This document shows, in pieces, positions 45,101 to 53,038 of a stretch of 64,000 nt of DNA (within the stretch, counting starts at the first letter, position 1; each line of letters begins with the position of its first letter). The stretch covers positions 2,604,001 through 2,668,000 of the forward strand of contig OZ241323.1 in assembly GCA_965199685.1 (NCBI GenBank), written 5' to 3'. A program made the position numbers and the translations under genes. A model generated the notes under the pieces. It was not told the DNA's origin. It saw only the letters and a program-made list of their open reading frames with translations, and did no database searches. This stretch comes from SP5GCR1 sp965199685 (lineage in GTDB: Bacteria > Pseudomonadota > Gammaproteobacteria > Poriferisulfidales > Oxydemutatoraceae).

Positions 45101-48100
45101 GCAAATACTACACCGACGATTACAATAACACCGCCGGTAGCTCAAATGCTACCACTTGATAGTACAACCAATATCATGGTTTCGGTTGAAGACGCTGGTG
45201 ATACGACCACATTGACGGCAATATCATCAGTCCCAAATGTCGTATCAGTGACACCTGCAGAGTTTACAGGTATAACCGATAACACGGCTAGAACCTTTAT
45301 GCTAGAGGCTTTGCAAGGTGGCACGGCAACGATTACCTTCACCGCAACCGATCGAGGTGGATTAAGCGACAATGCGGCTTTGTCGATACGCGTCAATACG
45401 CAACCCACGATTAGCGGTATTCCGGGACAACCGGTCAGGCTACTAGAGGGTATGACTAGCAACTTGGAAGTGATGATAGACGATGCCGATGCTGACGATA
45501 GCCTCAATGTAAGAATTGATAGTAGCGATAGCACGATTGCAACGGCAACGATTATCGCAACTGAGGGTGCCACCCGCACACTTGAGGTTGGCGGTGTCGG
45601 TGCCGGTCGTGCGATGATTACAGTGACGGTGGATGACGGCAGAAGGGTGGCGAACTCAGTGGTTACAGCACGATTTATGGTGACGGTGGCAGCAGCAGCA
45701 AATACTACACCGACGATTACGATAACACCATCGGTAGCTCAAACTCTGCCGCTCAATAGCATGACCGATATCATGGTTTCGGTTGAGGATGCTGGTGATA
45801 CGACCACATTGACGGCAATGTCATCAGTCCCAACTGTCGTGTCGGTGACACCTGCAGAATCCACTGGTATAACTGATAACACGGCTAGAGTCTTTACGCT
45901 AAATGCTCGGCAAAGTGGCACGGCAACGATTACCTTCACCGCAACCGACCAAGGTGGATTAAGCGACAATGCGGCTTTGTCGATACGCGTCAATACGCAA
46001 CCCACGATTAGCGGTATTCCGGGACAACCGGTCAGGCTACTAGAGGGTATGACTAGCAACTTGGAAGTGATGATAGACGATGCCGATGCTGACGATAGCC
46101 TCAATGTAAGAATTGATAGTAGCGATAGCACGATTGCAACGGCAACGATTATCGCAACTGAGGGTGCCACCCGCACACTTGAGGTTGGCGGTGTCGGTGC
46201 CGGTCGTGCGATGATTACAGTGACGGTGGATGACGGCAGAAGGGTGGCGAACTCAGTGGTTACAGCACGATTTATGGTGACGGTGGCAGCAGCAGCAAAT
46301 ACTACACCGACGATTACAATAACACCGCCGGTAGCTCAAATGCTACCACTTGATAGTACAACCAATATAATGGTTTCGGTTGAAGACGCTGGTGATACGA
46401 CCACATTGACGGCAATATCATCAGTCCCAAATGTCGTATCAGTGACACCTGCAGAGTTTACAGGTATAACCGATAACACGGCTAGAACCTTTATGCTAGA
46501 GGCTTTGCAAAGTGGCACGGCAACGATTACCTTCACCGCAACCGATCGAGGTGGATTAAGCGACAATGCGGCTTTGTCGATACGCGTCAATACGCAACCC
46601 ACGATTAGCGGTATTCCGGGACAACCGGTCAGGCTACTAGAGGGTATGACTAGCAACTTGGAAGTGATGATAGACGATGCCGATGCTGACGATAGCCTCA
46701 ATGTAAGAATTGATAGTAGCGATAGCACGATTGCAACGGCAACGATTATCGCAACTGAGGGTGCCACCCGCACACTTGAGGTTGGCGGTGTCGGTGCCGG
46801 TCGTGCGATGATTACAGTGACGGTGGATGACGGCAGAAGGGTGGCGAACTCAGTGGTTACAGCACGATTTATGGTGACGGTGGCAGCAGCAGCAAATACT
46901 ACACCGACGATTACGATAACACCATCGGTAGCTCAAACTCTGCCGCTCAATAGCATGACCGATATCATGGTTTCGGTTGAGGATGCTGGTGATACGACCA
47001 CATTGACGGCAATGTCATCAGTCCCAACTGTCGTGTCGGTGACACCTGCAGAATCCACTGGTATAACTGATAACACGGCTAGAGTCTTTACGCTAAATGC
47101 TCGGCAAAGTGGCACGGCAACGATTACCTTCACCGCAACCGACCAAGGTGGATTAAGCGACAATGCGGCTTTGTCGATACGCGTCAATACGCAACCCACG
47201 ATTAGCGGTATTCCGGGACAACCGGTCAGGCTACTAGAGGGTATGACTAGCAACTTGGAAGTGATGATAGACGATGCCGATGCTGACGATAGCCTCAATG
47301 TAAGAATTGATAGTAGCGATAGCACGATTGCAACGGCAACGATTATCGCAACTGAGGGTGCCACCCGCACACTTGAGGTTGGCGGTGTCGGTGCCGGTCG
47401 TGCGATGATTACAGTGACGGTGGATGACGGCAGAAGGGTGGCGAACTCAGTGGTTACAGCACGATTTATGGTGACGGTGGCAGCAGCAGCAAATACTACA
47501 CCGACGATTACGATAACACCATCGGTAGCTCAAACTCTGCCGCTCAATAGCATGACCGATATCATGGTTTCGGTTGAGGATGCTGGTGATACGACCACAT
47601 TGACGGCAATGTCATCAGTCCCAACTGTCGTATCGGTGACACCTGCAGAATCCACTGGTATAACTGATAACACGGCTAGAGTCTTTACGCTAAATGCTCG
47701 GCAAAGTGGCACGGCAACGATTACCTTCACAGCAACCGATCGAGGTGGATTAAGCGACAATGCGGCTTTGTCGATACGCGTCAATACGCGACCAACGATT
47801 AGCGGTATTCCGGGACAACCAGTCACCTTAACCAAAGGTGTGAATACCTCTGTAGAAGTGACAATAGACGATGCAGATGCCGACGATAGCCTTAATGTAA
47901 GAATTGATAGTAGCGATAGCATGATTGCAACGGCAACGATTATCGCAACTGAGGGTGCCACCCGTACACTTGAGATTAGCGGTGTTAGTACAGGTAGCGC
48001 AATAATTACGGTCATGGTGGACGATGGTAGAAGGGCAACAAACTCAGTGGTCACAGCACGATTTACAGTGACGGTGGAAGCGAATGCTGCACCAGTGATT

Positions 48101-51100
48101 ACGCTCATACCGTCGATACTTCAGTCGCTGCCGCTCAATAGTACGACTGATGTTATGGTTTCGGTAGCGGATAGTAATTTCAATTTGGATGATATTGCCA
48201 CATTGACGGCAATGTCATCAGTCCCAACTGTCGTATCGGTGACACCTGCAGAATTTACCGGTATAACCGATAACACGGTTAGAACCTTCATGCTAAACGC
48301 CCTGCAAGCTGGCATGGCGACGATCACCTTCATCGCAACCGACCGAGGTGGATCAAGCAACAATGCGGCTTTGTTGATACGCGTCAATACGCGTCCAACA
48401 ATTAGCGGTATTCCGGGACAACCAGTCACCTTAACCAAAGGTGCGAATACCTCTGTAGAAGTGACCATAGACGATGCAGATGCCGATGATAGCCTTAATG
48501 TAAGAATTGATAGTAGCGATAGCATGATTGCAACGGCAACGATTATCGCAACTGAGGGTGCCATCCGCACACTTGAGGTTGGCGGGGTTGGTGTCGGTAG
48601 TGCAATGATTACGGTGACGGCGGATGACGGCAGAGGCGTGGCAAACTCAAGGGTCTCGGCAGAATTTGAAGTGCGAGTGGAAGCCAACACAGCACCGACA
48701 ATTACGCTTATGCCGTCGATACTTCAATCACTGCCGCTCAACAGTACGACTGATGTTATGGTTTCGGTAGCGGATAGTAATTTCAATTTGGATGATATTG
48801 CCACATTGACGGCAGTATCATCAGTCCCAACGATTGTATCAGTGACACCTGCAGAATTTACCAATGTAACCAATAACACGGTTAGAACCTTCATGCTAAA
48901 CGCTCTGCGAGGTGGCATGACGACGATCACCTTCATCGCAACCGACCAAGGTGGATTAAGCGACAGTGAGGTTTTGTCGGTGCGCGTCAATACGCGTCCA
49001 ACGATTAGCGGTATTCCGGGACAACCGGTCACCCTGACCGAAGGTGCGAACACCTCTGTAGAAGTGACAATAAACGATGCAGATGCCGACGACAGCCTTG
49101 ATGTAAGAATTGATAGTAGCGATAGCATGATTGCAACGGCAACGATTATCGCAACTGAGGGTGCCACCCGTACACTTGAGATTAGCGGTGTTGGTGTCGG
49201 TAGTGCAATGATTACGGTGACAGTGGATGACCGCAGAGGCGTGGCAAACTCAAAGGTCTCGGCAGAATTTGAGGTGCAAGTGGAAGCCAACACAGCACCG
49301 ACAATTACGCTTATGCCGTCAACGAATCAAACGCTACTAATCAATAGTACGGCTCATATTGTTGTCTCAGTAGCGGATGATAATTTCAATCTGGATGATG
49401 TGGTTACATTGGAGGTGATGTCGTCAAGCCCAACGATTGTTTCGGTGACACCGGCACGAGTTGCCGATATAACTACGGATACGATCACTACCTTCACGCT
49501 GAGTGCAAAAAGGGCAGGTGTAGCGAAGATTGAAGTGACTGCGACCGACAGTGCAGATTTAATCAGTAGCGGTACTGTGGAAGTAGCTGTCAATACACCT
49601 CCAGCACTAAGCGATCGGGTAGCGACGCGCATTGTGGCAACGGTGGGAGAGGCATATGAACTGGAAACCAGTAGCTTTTTTGAGGATGCCGACGGTGATG
49701 TATTGACATACAGTATCGCAATAGAGCCGAGTAGTAGCTTAATCGACAGCTTCAATAGCATGACTGGTAGATGGCTATTCACAGCAACGGATGCGGATGT
49801 AAGCACGAATATGACAGGATCTACCGTGACTGTGTCGGCAAATGACGGTAGAGGTGGTCTTGAGCAGGCGATCTTCACACTATTGATAGATGCACCCCCC
49901 ACTGCAGTAAGCATTGCTCCAGTCACAGCAGTCGGCAATGATAGATGGCTACTGCGTGCGACGACGATAACTGATGCCAATGGTATCGAAACCATAAGCT
50001 ATCGGTGGTTTATGAATGGCAACTTGATAGACCGCGCAACTGAGAATGAATATCGTATACCCAATACCCGAGCGTCACGAACCGCAGATACAACCTATAG
50101 ACTGGAGGCGGCGGTTATTGATAACATTGAGGAGAGGACGACTTTAGCTGCAGTATATACGGTTCCGAACATCGCACCAATGATTACTCTGGTTGATGTT
50201 ATGCCATCACCGACACGGGAGGGCGACACGGTGATGATGACTGCCGAGGCACGTGATGAGAATTTTGACGACTTAAGCTATGAGTGGCGTGTTAGCGATA
50301 TCAACGCTGACGCAGATAATGTGTTTGGACGCTCGGCACTATTAACTATTCAGGACTATTTCGTGACTGATGCGACTGCGACTGCGGCGACTGCGAACTT
50401 TGTGGTGATAGTGAATGACGGCACAACCTCTACGATAACGATGATGCCGGTGGTGGTTAACAAAGAAGATAATGGTGTGGTGTCGGTGGCTAATCTCGTT
50501 AGATCTCCCACGACTGAGACCCGATTGATCTTTGCCAATATAGACGAGACAACTGAGACCGATGGTGGCGTGAGTGGGGCTGTGACATATCACTGGCAAC
50601 AATGTCTGGGCAGTCTAGGCAACAATTGTTTGATGGATGCGGGTGAAGGTTCAGGTTGGACGGACATTGCCGGGCAGACTGGCACCTTAGGCGATAGCGA
50701 TATTTTCTACGATGTTCCGAGCACGTTGTCGTCTCCTTTGAACCATCGAGTGCGTTCAGGCGACAGGTTCCGTGTCAGCATAGCTTATACCGACCGACAA
50801 GATCATATGAGGGAGTTATATTCGTCTAATCTGGGTGCCAGGTTAGGACAAAACTCTACGCCGACGATTGTGACTAATGATCCTCAAGCCATCACATTAC
50901 TGGAGAATGGTCGCATCACGGTGGATGTGATAGTCAGCGATAGAGACAGCAGTGTATTGAATGTAAAAGTTAGTTCCGACGATGATTCGATTGCAAGCGC
51001 AATGATTAGCGGTGGCAATGCTACCCGGACGATTGAGATTAGCGCAAAGCGTGTTGGTATGGCAACGATTACCGCAACGGTGGACGACGGCACTGGTGAA

Positions 51101-52711
51101 GAAAACGCTGAGGCTTCGTTAGAGTTTGATGTGACAGTGGTGGAGAACACGGCCCCGGCGCTATCGGTTGCACCGTCAACGGAGCAAACACTACCAGTCA
51201 ATAGTACGGCTCATGTTGTTGTCTCAGTAGTGGATGATAATTTCAATTTGGACGATGTTGTCACACTGGAGGCAGTATCGTTAAACCAGACGGTTGTTTC
51301 GGTGACACCGGCACGAGTTGCCGATATAACGAGTGATGCAAGTATCACTTTTACGCTCACTGCCGAGCAAAGCGGAACCGCAACGATTATGTTCACCGCA
51401 ACCGACATCGGAGGGTTAGACGATAGTGTAAAGCTATCGGTGCGTGTGAATACAGCACCGACGCTTCTTGGTATTCCTGAGCAACCCATCAGGCTACTGA
51501 AAGGTATGAGTACCAACTTGGAAGTGACGATAGACGATGCCGATGCCGACGATAGCCTTGATGTAAGAATTGATAGTAGCGATAGCATGATTGCAACGGC
51601 AACGATTATCGCAACTGAGGGTGCCATCCGCACACTTGAGGTTGGCGGTGTCGGTGCCGGTAGTGCAATGATCACGGTGACGGTGGATGACGGCAGAGGC
51701 GTGTCAAACTCAAAGGTCTCGGAAGAATTTGAGGTGCGAGTGGAAGCCAACACAGCACCAACAATTACGCTTACACCGTCAACAGAGCAAACGCTACCAG
51801 TCAATAGTACGGCTCATATTGTTGTCTCAGTAGCGGATGATAATTTCAATTTGGATGATGTCGTCACACTGGAGGCGGTGTCGTCAAGCCAGATGGTTGT
51901 TTCGGTGACACCGGCACGAGTTGCCGATATAACGACTAATACGAGTATCACTTTTACACTCACTGCCGAGCAAAGCGGAACCGCAACGATTATGTTCACC
52001 GCAACCGACATCGAAGGGTTAGACGATAGTGTAAAGCTATCGGTGCGTGTGAATACAGCACCGACGCTTCTTGGTATTCCTGAGCAACCCATCAGGCTAC
52101 TGAAAGGTATGAGTACCGACTTGGAAGTGACGATAGACGATGCCGATGCCGACGATAGCCTTAATGTAAGAATTGATAGTAGCGATAGCATGATTGCAAC
52201 GGCAACGATTATCGCAACTGAGGGTGCCACCCGCACACTTGAGGTTGGCGGTGTCGGTGCCGGTAGTGCAATGATTACGGTGACGGTGGATGACGGCAGA
52301 GGCGTGTCAAACTCAAAGGTTTCGGAAGAATTTGAAGTGCGAGTGGAAGCCAACACAACACCGACAATTACGCTTACACCGTCAACGGAGCAAACACTAC
52401 CAGTCAATAGTACGGCTAATATTGTTGTCTTGGTGGCAGATGATAATTTCAATTTAGATGATGTTGTCACACTGGAGGCGAGGTCGTCAAGCCTGACGGT
52501 CGTATCATTAACGACATTGACGCAAACCGACAATATAACGACTAATACGAGTATCACCTTCACACTAAATGCCATGCGAAGTGGAGAAGCGACGATTACA
52601 TTTACCGCAATCGACATCGGAAAGTTAGACGATAGTGAGACCGTGTCGGTGAATGTCGTTGGTGCTATTAGGATACGTGCCAAGGTATTTCTAGAAGGAC
52701 CCCTTCAATAA
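36113..52711 (+). CDS. Giant secreted repeat protein 1 (GLUG and Ig-like repeats, 5532 aa)
   Basis: The Sec signal peptide ends in VFAQ at about 25. Four related modules start at about residues 34, 763, 1468 and 2184. Each has an Asp-rich loop (DIDNDDDGL), a YLEDLNAIR-like helix, a GCP..GC..GYEL motif, GLUG repeats (GGLVG-N-G-I-NSY) and a CGALLP-type end with QSGRD or similar; the first three continue with Ig-like segments. From about 2597 come Ig/BIG-like repeats, then a cadherin-like domain (about 4490-4590), PKD-like segments and more Ig-like units, ending IRIRAKVFLEGPLQ. No autotransporter barrel, LPXTG or RTX motif is seen. GLUG and Ig arrays occur in adhesins and surface-layer proteins, so cell attachment or matrix formation is likely; ligand and secretion route are unknown. 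Cysteines occur in conserved pairs and may form disulfides. It is the longest of three tandem paralogues. Confidence 0.85.
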   Translation: MQINLMKYSLLICLGLLIVQPVFAQQDTLTDTECADNDIDNDDDGLREICYLEDLNAIRNNLTGEGTVQQGCPDGGCDGYELVRDLDFTTTQSYQMGVVNSNWILSDSDFMGTAKLGWAPIGGTFSTTFEGNGYSISNLHINRDGNNTDNVGLFAENASSGIIRNLGLREIKIEGRGRVSGLVGRNNGGKLINVYVEGGTVSGAGGTAGLLTGANNIGALIINSYARGTATAAGRFAGGICGFNFGTIRNSYADVMATALGDAGGLVGENQGSVINSYSMGSAHITESGRNDRVVGGLVAGLFSSEQGGIEVEGSIHNSYSTAMATSVRGNSNDRTGGLVGTRGSISLVVENSYWNTEANDEVTTPPNLDGIPQTTDELRMPTAPGTVQTDVYYQWSTDDWDFGDTMNYPALRYIKGDDVDNPACHTDLPPLDMDSASLPGCGALLPRQSGRDNGLSILYFVLDGEQQNNSRVFRNQPFSSLLREYDMKIPYAATGIQLRPYSINSADTISVFRMADSQETNYFDGKESGEPSIAIPVQADTNEVLTIRVGSVTYTLNIQVGPAARARITDFSSTLMGSPLMSGSRVDEGANIELIATFADGSGNYDYSLQQNGEIVSEGQAANVTENVTIPTDHPLIPTTPSIVYTITVDDGFDIVSAAIMFTVNKIDNGGPQLELVRTPLLKVISTEPDPDGVGTFTYLWQRQIMEGDSWTDISGANLSADPSTFAINETDSTIQYRVIVRHTDGQGNSTEDMLDPVVLDVDDDGDGLIEVYYLESLNAIRHQLDGTGYRESGAATRITTGCPDDGCKGYELVGDLDFMTARSYVLGVVNSDWALSDLDFTSSMKQGWEPIGGTFTAIFEGNGFSISNLHINRVSANNIGLFADNTGTIRNLGLSTITIRGNDTVSGLVGRNQGNLINVYVNGGNVEGSSDGIGLLIGRNIAGGLIINSYALGTVSSSGRFVGGISGTNLDRVINSYAIADVRAAGNVGGLIGDNLGSIRNSYAMGSVRLTAMQGQSAGGLVNALWTGGTNPSITHSYSTVAMTADNPAGNNIGLGGLIARRHSTNPPVNDSYWDFGESNQVTSSAGGTSQTTVALQAPTNQNAATGIYANWSTDAWDFGDAMSYPALRYAKGDDANPACDMKPQTPLPNCGALLPNQSGRDTGLSIVFFKVQGEREQRDNAMVFRDQPFSPLSFNYDIKIPHAATEIQLRPYSFNNNATISVAKAGESIERFSGKRSGDLSDIIPLQAGGNETLEVMVDGLTYRFSLSRGSQTPVEVVSFNTIPPNANINEGDDITLEAAFRNGTGDYRYSFQQGDMVLDRGQGTNTTFTTIVAIPDTFVEGSQPMQSVVYTITVEDGFDITSTELMLTVNNIDNGEPELALTVSPTVLRISPTIPDPDGVGTFTYQWQSRDAGDNGWADLATVDGGHTVSSTPTSTIRYRVIVDHTDGQGHERSYTVGPFPINVNGNDNSLIDIYYLEDLNVLRNQADGSGYRINPGSDNITVNKITLGCPANTCTGYELLRDLDFNADDSYVDAISNKSEWTVGDPPTDPMDTGWLPIATSDAPFATIFNGNNNKISNLQINRDTDDDAYIGLFAALSAAARIENVGLLDVDIEGRGYVGSLVAQNKGTIVNSYVQGGEVMGTQHNLGGLVAINDNSATGVIVNSYANVMVMSANTLLLGGLVAHNKGKIRNSYALGNVSGVCDVGGLVAENSSGSDIINSYTSGAVSRSGSCTGDSTRDRAGGLVANNAGLIRNSYVRGLITGGGGIVGGLVAVETTGTVVELSYWDSTVNTDITTNTEAKTSDELRTSTVPGTMPTDVYYQWSTADWDFGNSMHYPILRYNSPSDIPTVSACDDDLDTAPPPCGGLLLAQGDKGLSNLLFFANSNPAILNRPFSFSILSSYRIDLINKTMLELLPYGIDPRGESISITQVGDTDSTNYFMGKRSGERSLPITLAEGESILTISVGTNPADTDPVAYSVTVNNVISPIEITSINVAPDPVNEGPISLSATVTGGDPSLYTYQWTSDPEAFLDGQPVTDATLSFSIPNDFVPSGDDSRDVIITLTVGDVFVQDSAMTTVTIVRTDNGGPSFDQTVTVSDISITRIIPGSDPDGDGTITGYTWQKRGAGTDWTTIDGETSAMYNIPTLDKGDTLYRVRVASIDGQGNSFTSVLGPYRNRIDIDDDDDGFIDIYYLEDLNAVRYQPDGSGYQVSSGVTEITAGCMPTCMGYELRRDLDFTIDENYVNAMTNKEAWTVDNFDTAGDTGWQPIGSAAGNSCSSTNCFSSTFEGNGHSIFNLQINRDGTDQIGMFGGNTGIIRNLGLREITVQGNNRVGGLVGRNESNLINTYVDEGSVEGERDVVGGLVGVSVSGALIINSYVRGTVTSKMRFVGGICGFNFGRIINSYADAMVTGLRGGGGLVGENHGPIVNSYSMGSAHITTTQANRAVGGLVAGLFGSGSIRNSYSTAKATSAASGGQQTGGLIGNRGSANLVVENSYWNSTVNDEVSASTRLYGTPQTTEELQMSTAQDSTPTDVYYQWTTVDWDFGDSMSYPKLRYGEITNVDACRNMNEATTLPLCGSLLPGQGTSLPEANTAPTITITPSAAQMLPLNSMTNIMVSVEDAGDTITLTAMSSAPTIVSVSPAEFTGITDNTARTFTLNASQGGMATITFIATDQGGLSDSAALSIRVNTRPTISNIPGQPVTLTEGANTSVGVTIDDADADDTPANLMVTAQSNAPGVASVIVGGSGVTRTLEVRGVGAGRAMITVTVDDGRRVANSVITAQFTVMVAAAANTTPTITITPPVAQTLPLNSMTNIMVSVEDAGDTTTLTAMSSVPTVVSVTPAESTGITDNTARVFTLNARQSGTATITFTATDRGGLSDNAALSIRVNTQPTISGIPGQPVRLLEGMTSNLEVMIDDADADDSLNVRIDSSDSTIATATIIATEGATRTLEVGGVGAGRAMITVTVDDGRRVANSVVTARFMVTVAAAANTTPTITITPPVAQMLPLDSTTNIMVSVEDAGDTTTLTAISSVPNVVSVTPAEFTGITDNTARTFMLEALQGGTATITFTATDRGGLSDNAALSIRVNTQPTISGIPGQPVRLLEGMTSNLEVMIDDADADDSLNVRIDSSDSTIATATIIATEGATRTLEVGGVGAGRAMITVTVDDGRRVANSVVTARFMVTVAAAANTTPTITITPSVAQTLPLNSMTDIMVSVEDAGDTTTLTAMSSVPTVVSVTPAESTGITDNTARVFTLNARQSGTATITFTATDQGGLSDNAALSIRVNTQPTISGIPGQPVRLLEGMTSNLEVMIDDADADDSLNVRIDSSDSTIATATIIATEGATRTLEVGGVGAGRAMITVTVDDGRRVANSVVTARFMVTVAAAANTTPTITITPPVAQMLPLDSTTNIMVSVEDAGDTTTLTAISSVPNVVSVTPAEFTGITDNTARTFMLEALQSGTATITFTATDRGGLSDNAALSIRVNTQPTISGIPGQPVRLLEGMTSNLEVMIDDADADDSLNVRIDSSDSTIATATIIATEGATRTLEVGGVGAGRAMITVTVDDGRRVANSVVTARFMVTVAAAANTTPTITITPSVAQTLPLNSMTDIMVSVEDAGDTTTLTAMSSVPTVVSVTPAESTGITDNTARVFTLNARQSGTATITFTATDQGGLSDNAALSIRVNTQPTISGIPGQPVRLLEGMTSNLEVMIDDADADDSLNVRIDSSDSTIATATIIATEGATRTLEVGGVGAGRAMITVTVDDGRRVANSVVTARFMVTVAAAANTTPTITITPSVAQTLPLNSMTDIMVSVEDAGDTTTLTAMSSVPTVVSVTPAESTGITDNTARVFTLNARQSGTATITFTATDRGGLSDNAALSIRVNTRPTISGIPGQPVTLTKGVNTSVEVTIDDADADDSLNVRIDSSDSMIATATIIATEGATRTLEISGVSTGSAIITVMVDDGRRATNSVVTARFTVTVEANAAPVITLIPSILQSLPLNSTTDVMVSVADSNFNLDDIATLTAMSSVPTVVSVTPAEFTGITDNTVRTFMLNALQAGMATITFIATDRGGSSNNAALLIRVNTRPTISGIPGQPVTLTKGANTSVEVTIDDADADDSLNVRIDSSDSMIATATIIATEGAIRTLEVGGVGVGSAMITVTADDGRGVANSRVSAEFEVRVEANTAPTITLMPSILQSLPLNSTTDVMVSVADSNFNLDDIATLTAVSSVPTIVSVTPAEFTNVTNNTVRTFMLNALRGGMTTITFIATDQGGLSDSEVLSVRVNTRPTISGIPGQPVTLTEGANTSVEVTINDADADDSLDVRIDSSDSMIATATIIATEGATRTLEISGVGVGSAMITVTVDDRRGVANSKVSAEFEVQVEANTAPTITLMPSTNQTLLINSTAHIVVSVADDNFNLDDVVTLEVMSSSPTIVSVTPARVADITTDTITTFTLSAKRAGVAKIEVTATDSADLISSGTVEVAVNTPPALSDRVATRIVATVGEAYELETSSFFEDADGDVLTYSIAIEPSSSLIDSFNSMTGRWLFTATDADVSTNMTGSTVTVSANDGRGGLEQAIFTLLIDAPPTAVSIAPVTAVGNDRWLLRATTITDANGIETISYRWFMNGNLIDRATENEYRIPNTRASRTADTTYRLEAAVIDNIEERTTLAAVYTVPNIAPMITLVDVMPSPTREGDTVMMTAEARDENFDDLSYEWRVSDINADADNVFGRSALLTIQDYFVTDATATAATANFVVIVNDGTTSTITMMPVVVNKEDNGVVSVANLVRSPTTETRLIFANIDETTETDGGVSGAVTYHWQQCLGSLGNNCLMDAGEGSGWTDIAGQTGTLGDSDIFYDVPSTLSSPLNHRVRSGDRFRVSIAYTDRQDHMRELYSSNLGARLGQNSTPTIVTNDPQAITLLENGRITVDVIVSDRDSSVLNVKVSSDDDSIASAMISGGNATRTIEISAKRVGMATITATVDDGTGEENAEASLEFDVTVVENTAPALSVAPSTEQTLPVNSTAHVVVSVVDDNFNLDDVVTLEAVSLNQTVVSVTPARVADITSDASITFTLTAEQSGTATIMFTATDIGGLDDSVKLSVRVNTAPTLLGIPEQPIRLLKGMSTNLEVTIDDADADDSLDVRIDSSDSMIATATIIATEGAIRTLEVGGVGAGSAMITVTVDDGRGVSNSKVSEEFEVRVEANTAPTITLTPSTEQTLPVNSTAHIVVSVADDNFNLDDVVTLEAVSSSQMVVSVTPARVADITTNTSITFTLTAEQSGTATIMFTATDIEGLDDSVKLSVRVNTAPTLLGIPEQPIRLLKGMSTDLEVTIDDADADDSLNVRIDSSDSMIATATIIATEGATRTLEVGGVGAGSAMITVTVDDGRGVSNSKVSEEFEVRVEANTTPTITLTPSTEQTLPVNSTANIVVLVADDNFNLDDVVTLEARSSSLTVVSLTTLTQTDNITTNTSITFTLNAMRSGEATITFTAIDIGKLDDSETVSVNVVGAIRIRAKVFLEGPLQ
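43901..49590 (+). repeat. Tandem Ig-like repeat array in giant gene 1
   Basis: Nine full units of about 591-603 bp and one half unit follow each other, starting at 43901, 44504, 45101, 45698, 46295, 46892, 47489, 48080, 48683 and 49286. Each encodes about 199 residues, that is two Ig/BIG-like domains (one starting TPTITITPS, one starting QPTISGIPGQP). Outer units (43901, 48080 and later) have diverged; the central ones are nearly identical. Confidence 0.85.
44504..48079 (+). repeat. Near-identical 597-bp tandem units (six copies)
   Basis: Five units are exactly 597 bp (44504, 45101, 45698, 46295, 46892) and a sixth is 591 bp (47489). Two subtypes are seen in the first domain: type A (LPLNSMT, AESTGITDNTARVFTLNARQ) and type B (LPLDSTT, AEFTGITDNTARTFMLEALQ). 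Their order is A-B-A-B-A-A, so the sequence also repeats with a 1194-bp period. The second domain is almost invariant except in the last unit, where TLTKGVNTSVEV replaces RLLEGMTSNLEV. This pattern points to recent duplication of a two-unit block. Confidence 0.85.
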
Positions 52712-53038
52712 AACCTAGGACTGTTGAAAAAGTATTTCATGCGTCGTAGGGGCGGACAATTGAAACACTGATTGACCTACTGGCTCAATCGGTGGTTTTA
52801 TTTTGCATACCCACCATTGAGGACAAGCCTTAGCTTGTCCGACCCACATACCCATGTTAAGGTTTTGCACAATGTTACGCCGTTTGTTGCAGCGGCAACA
52901 AACGGCGATTCTATCTTTGTATGATAGTATAATGGTTTGATACGCCCCCTATCCCTCCCCCACATTTTAATTAGTGGTGAAAATTAAATGATTTGATACC
53001 CCCGCCCCCTCGTATTTAATATTAGTGGTAAAAATTAA
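52712..53038. repeat. Intergenic repeats and duplicated leader before giant gene 2
   Basis: No gene is seen. A MITE terminus (GACTGTTGAAAAAGTATTTC) starts 7 bases after the stop of giant gene 1. It is followed by a cassette with stem GATTGA/TCAATC (52770-52800), a GGACAAGC-CTTA-GCTTGTCC palindrome near 52822-52841, a GTTTGT/ACAAAC cassette (52860-52915) and then the promoter/leader. The leader unit is present twice in tandem (52936-52990 and 52992-53041). Confidence 0.75.
52918..53038 (+). promoter_or_regulatory. Promoter and duplicated leader of giant gene 2
   Basis: The box equivalent to TATAAT in the other copies reads TATGAT (52920-52925), and a perfect TATAAT follows at 52928-52933. The leader unit TTTGATAC...AAATTAAATG then occurs twice. 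The first unit keeps its own ATG (52988-52990), which opens a two-codon frame (ATG ATT TGA) 51 bases before the real start. Ribosomes initiating there would stop at once, so the duplication may reduce expression or couple re-initiation. Confidence 0.5.

Noticed and set aside
43942..52683. Series of long minus-strand open frames (145-290 codons) opposite giant gene 1
   Set aside because: They recur with the 597-bp period and are low-complexity Val/Ser/Thr-rich mirrors of the Ig repeats, so they are shadows of the coding strand.
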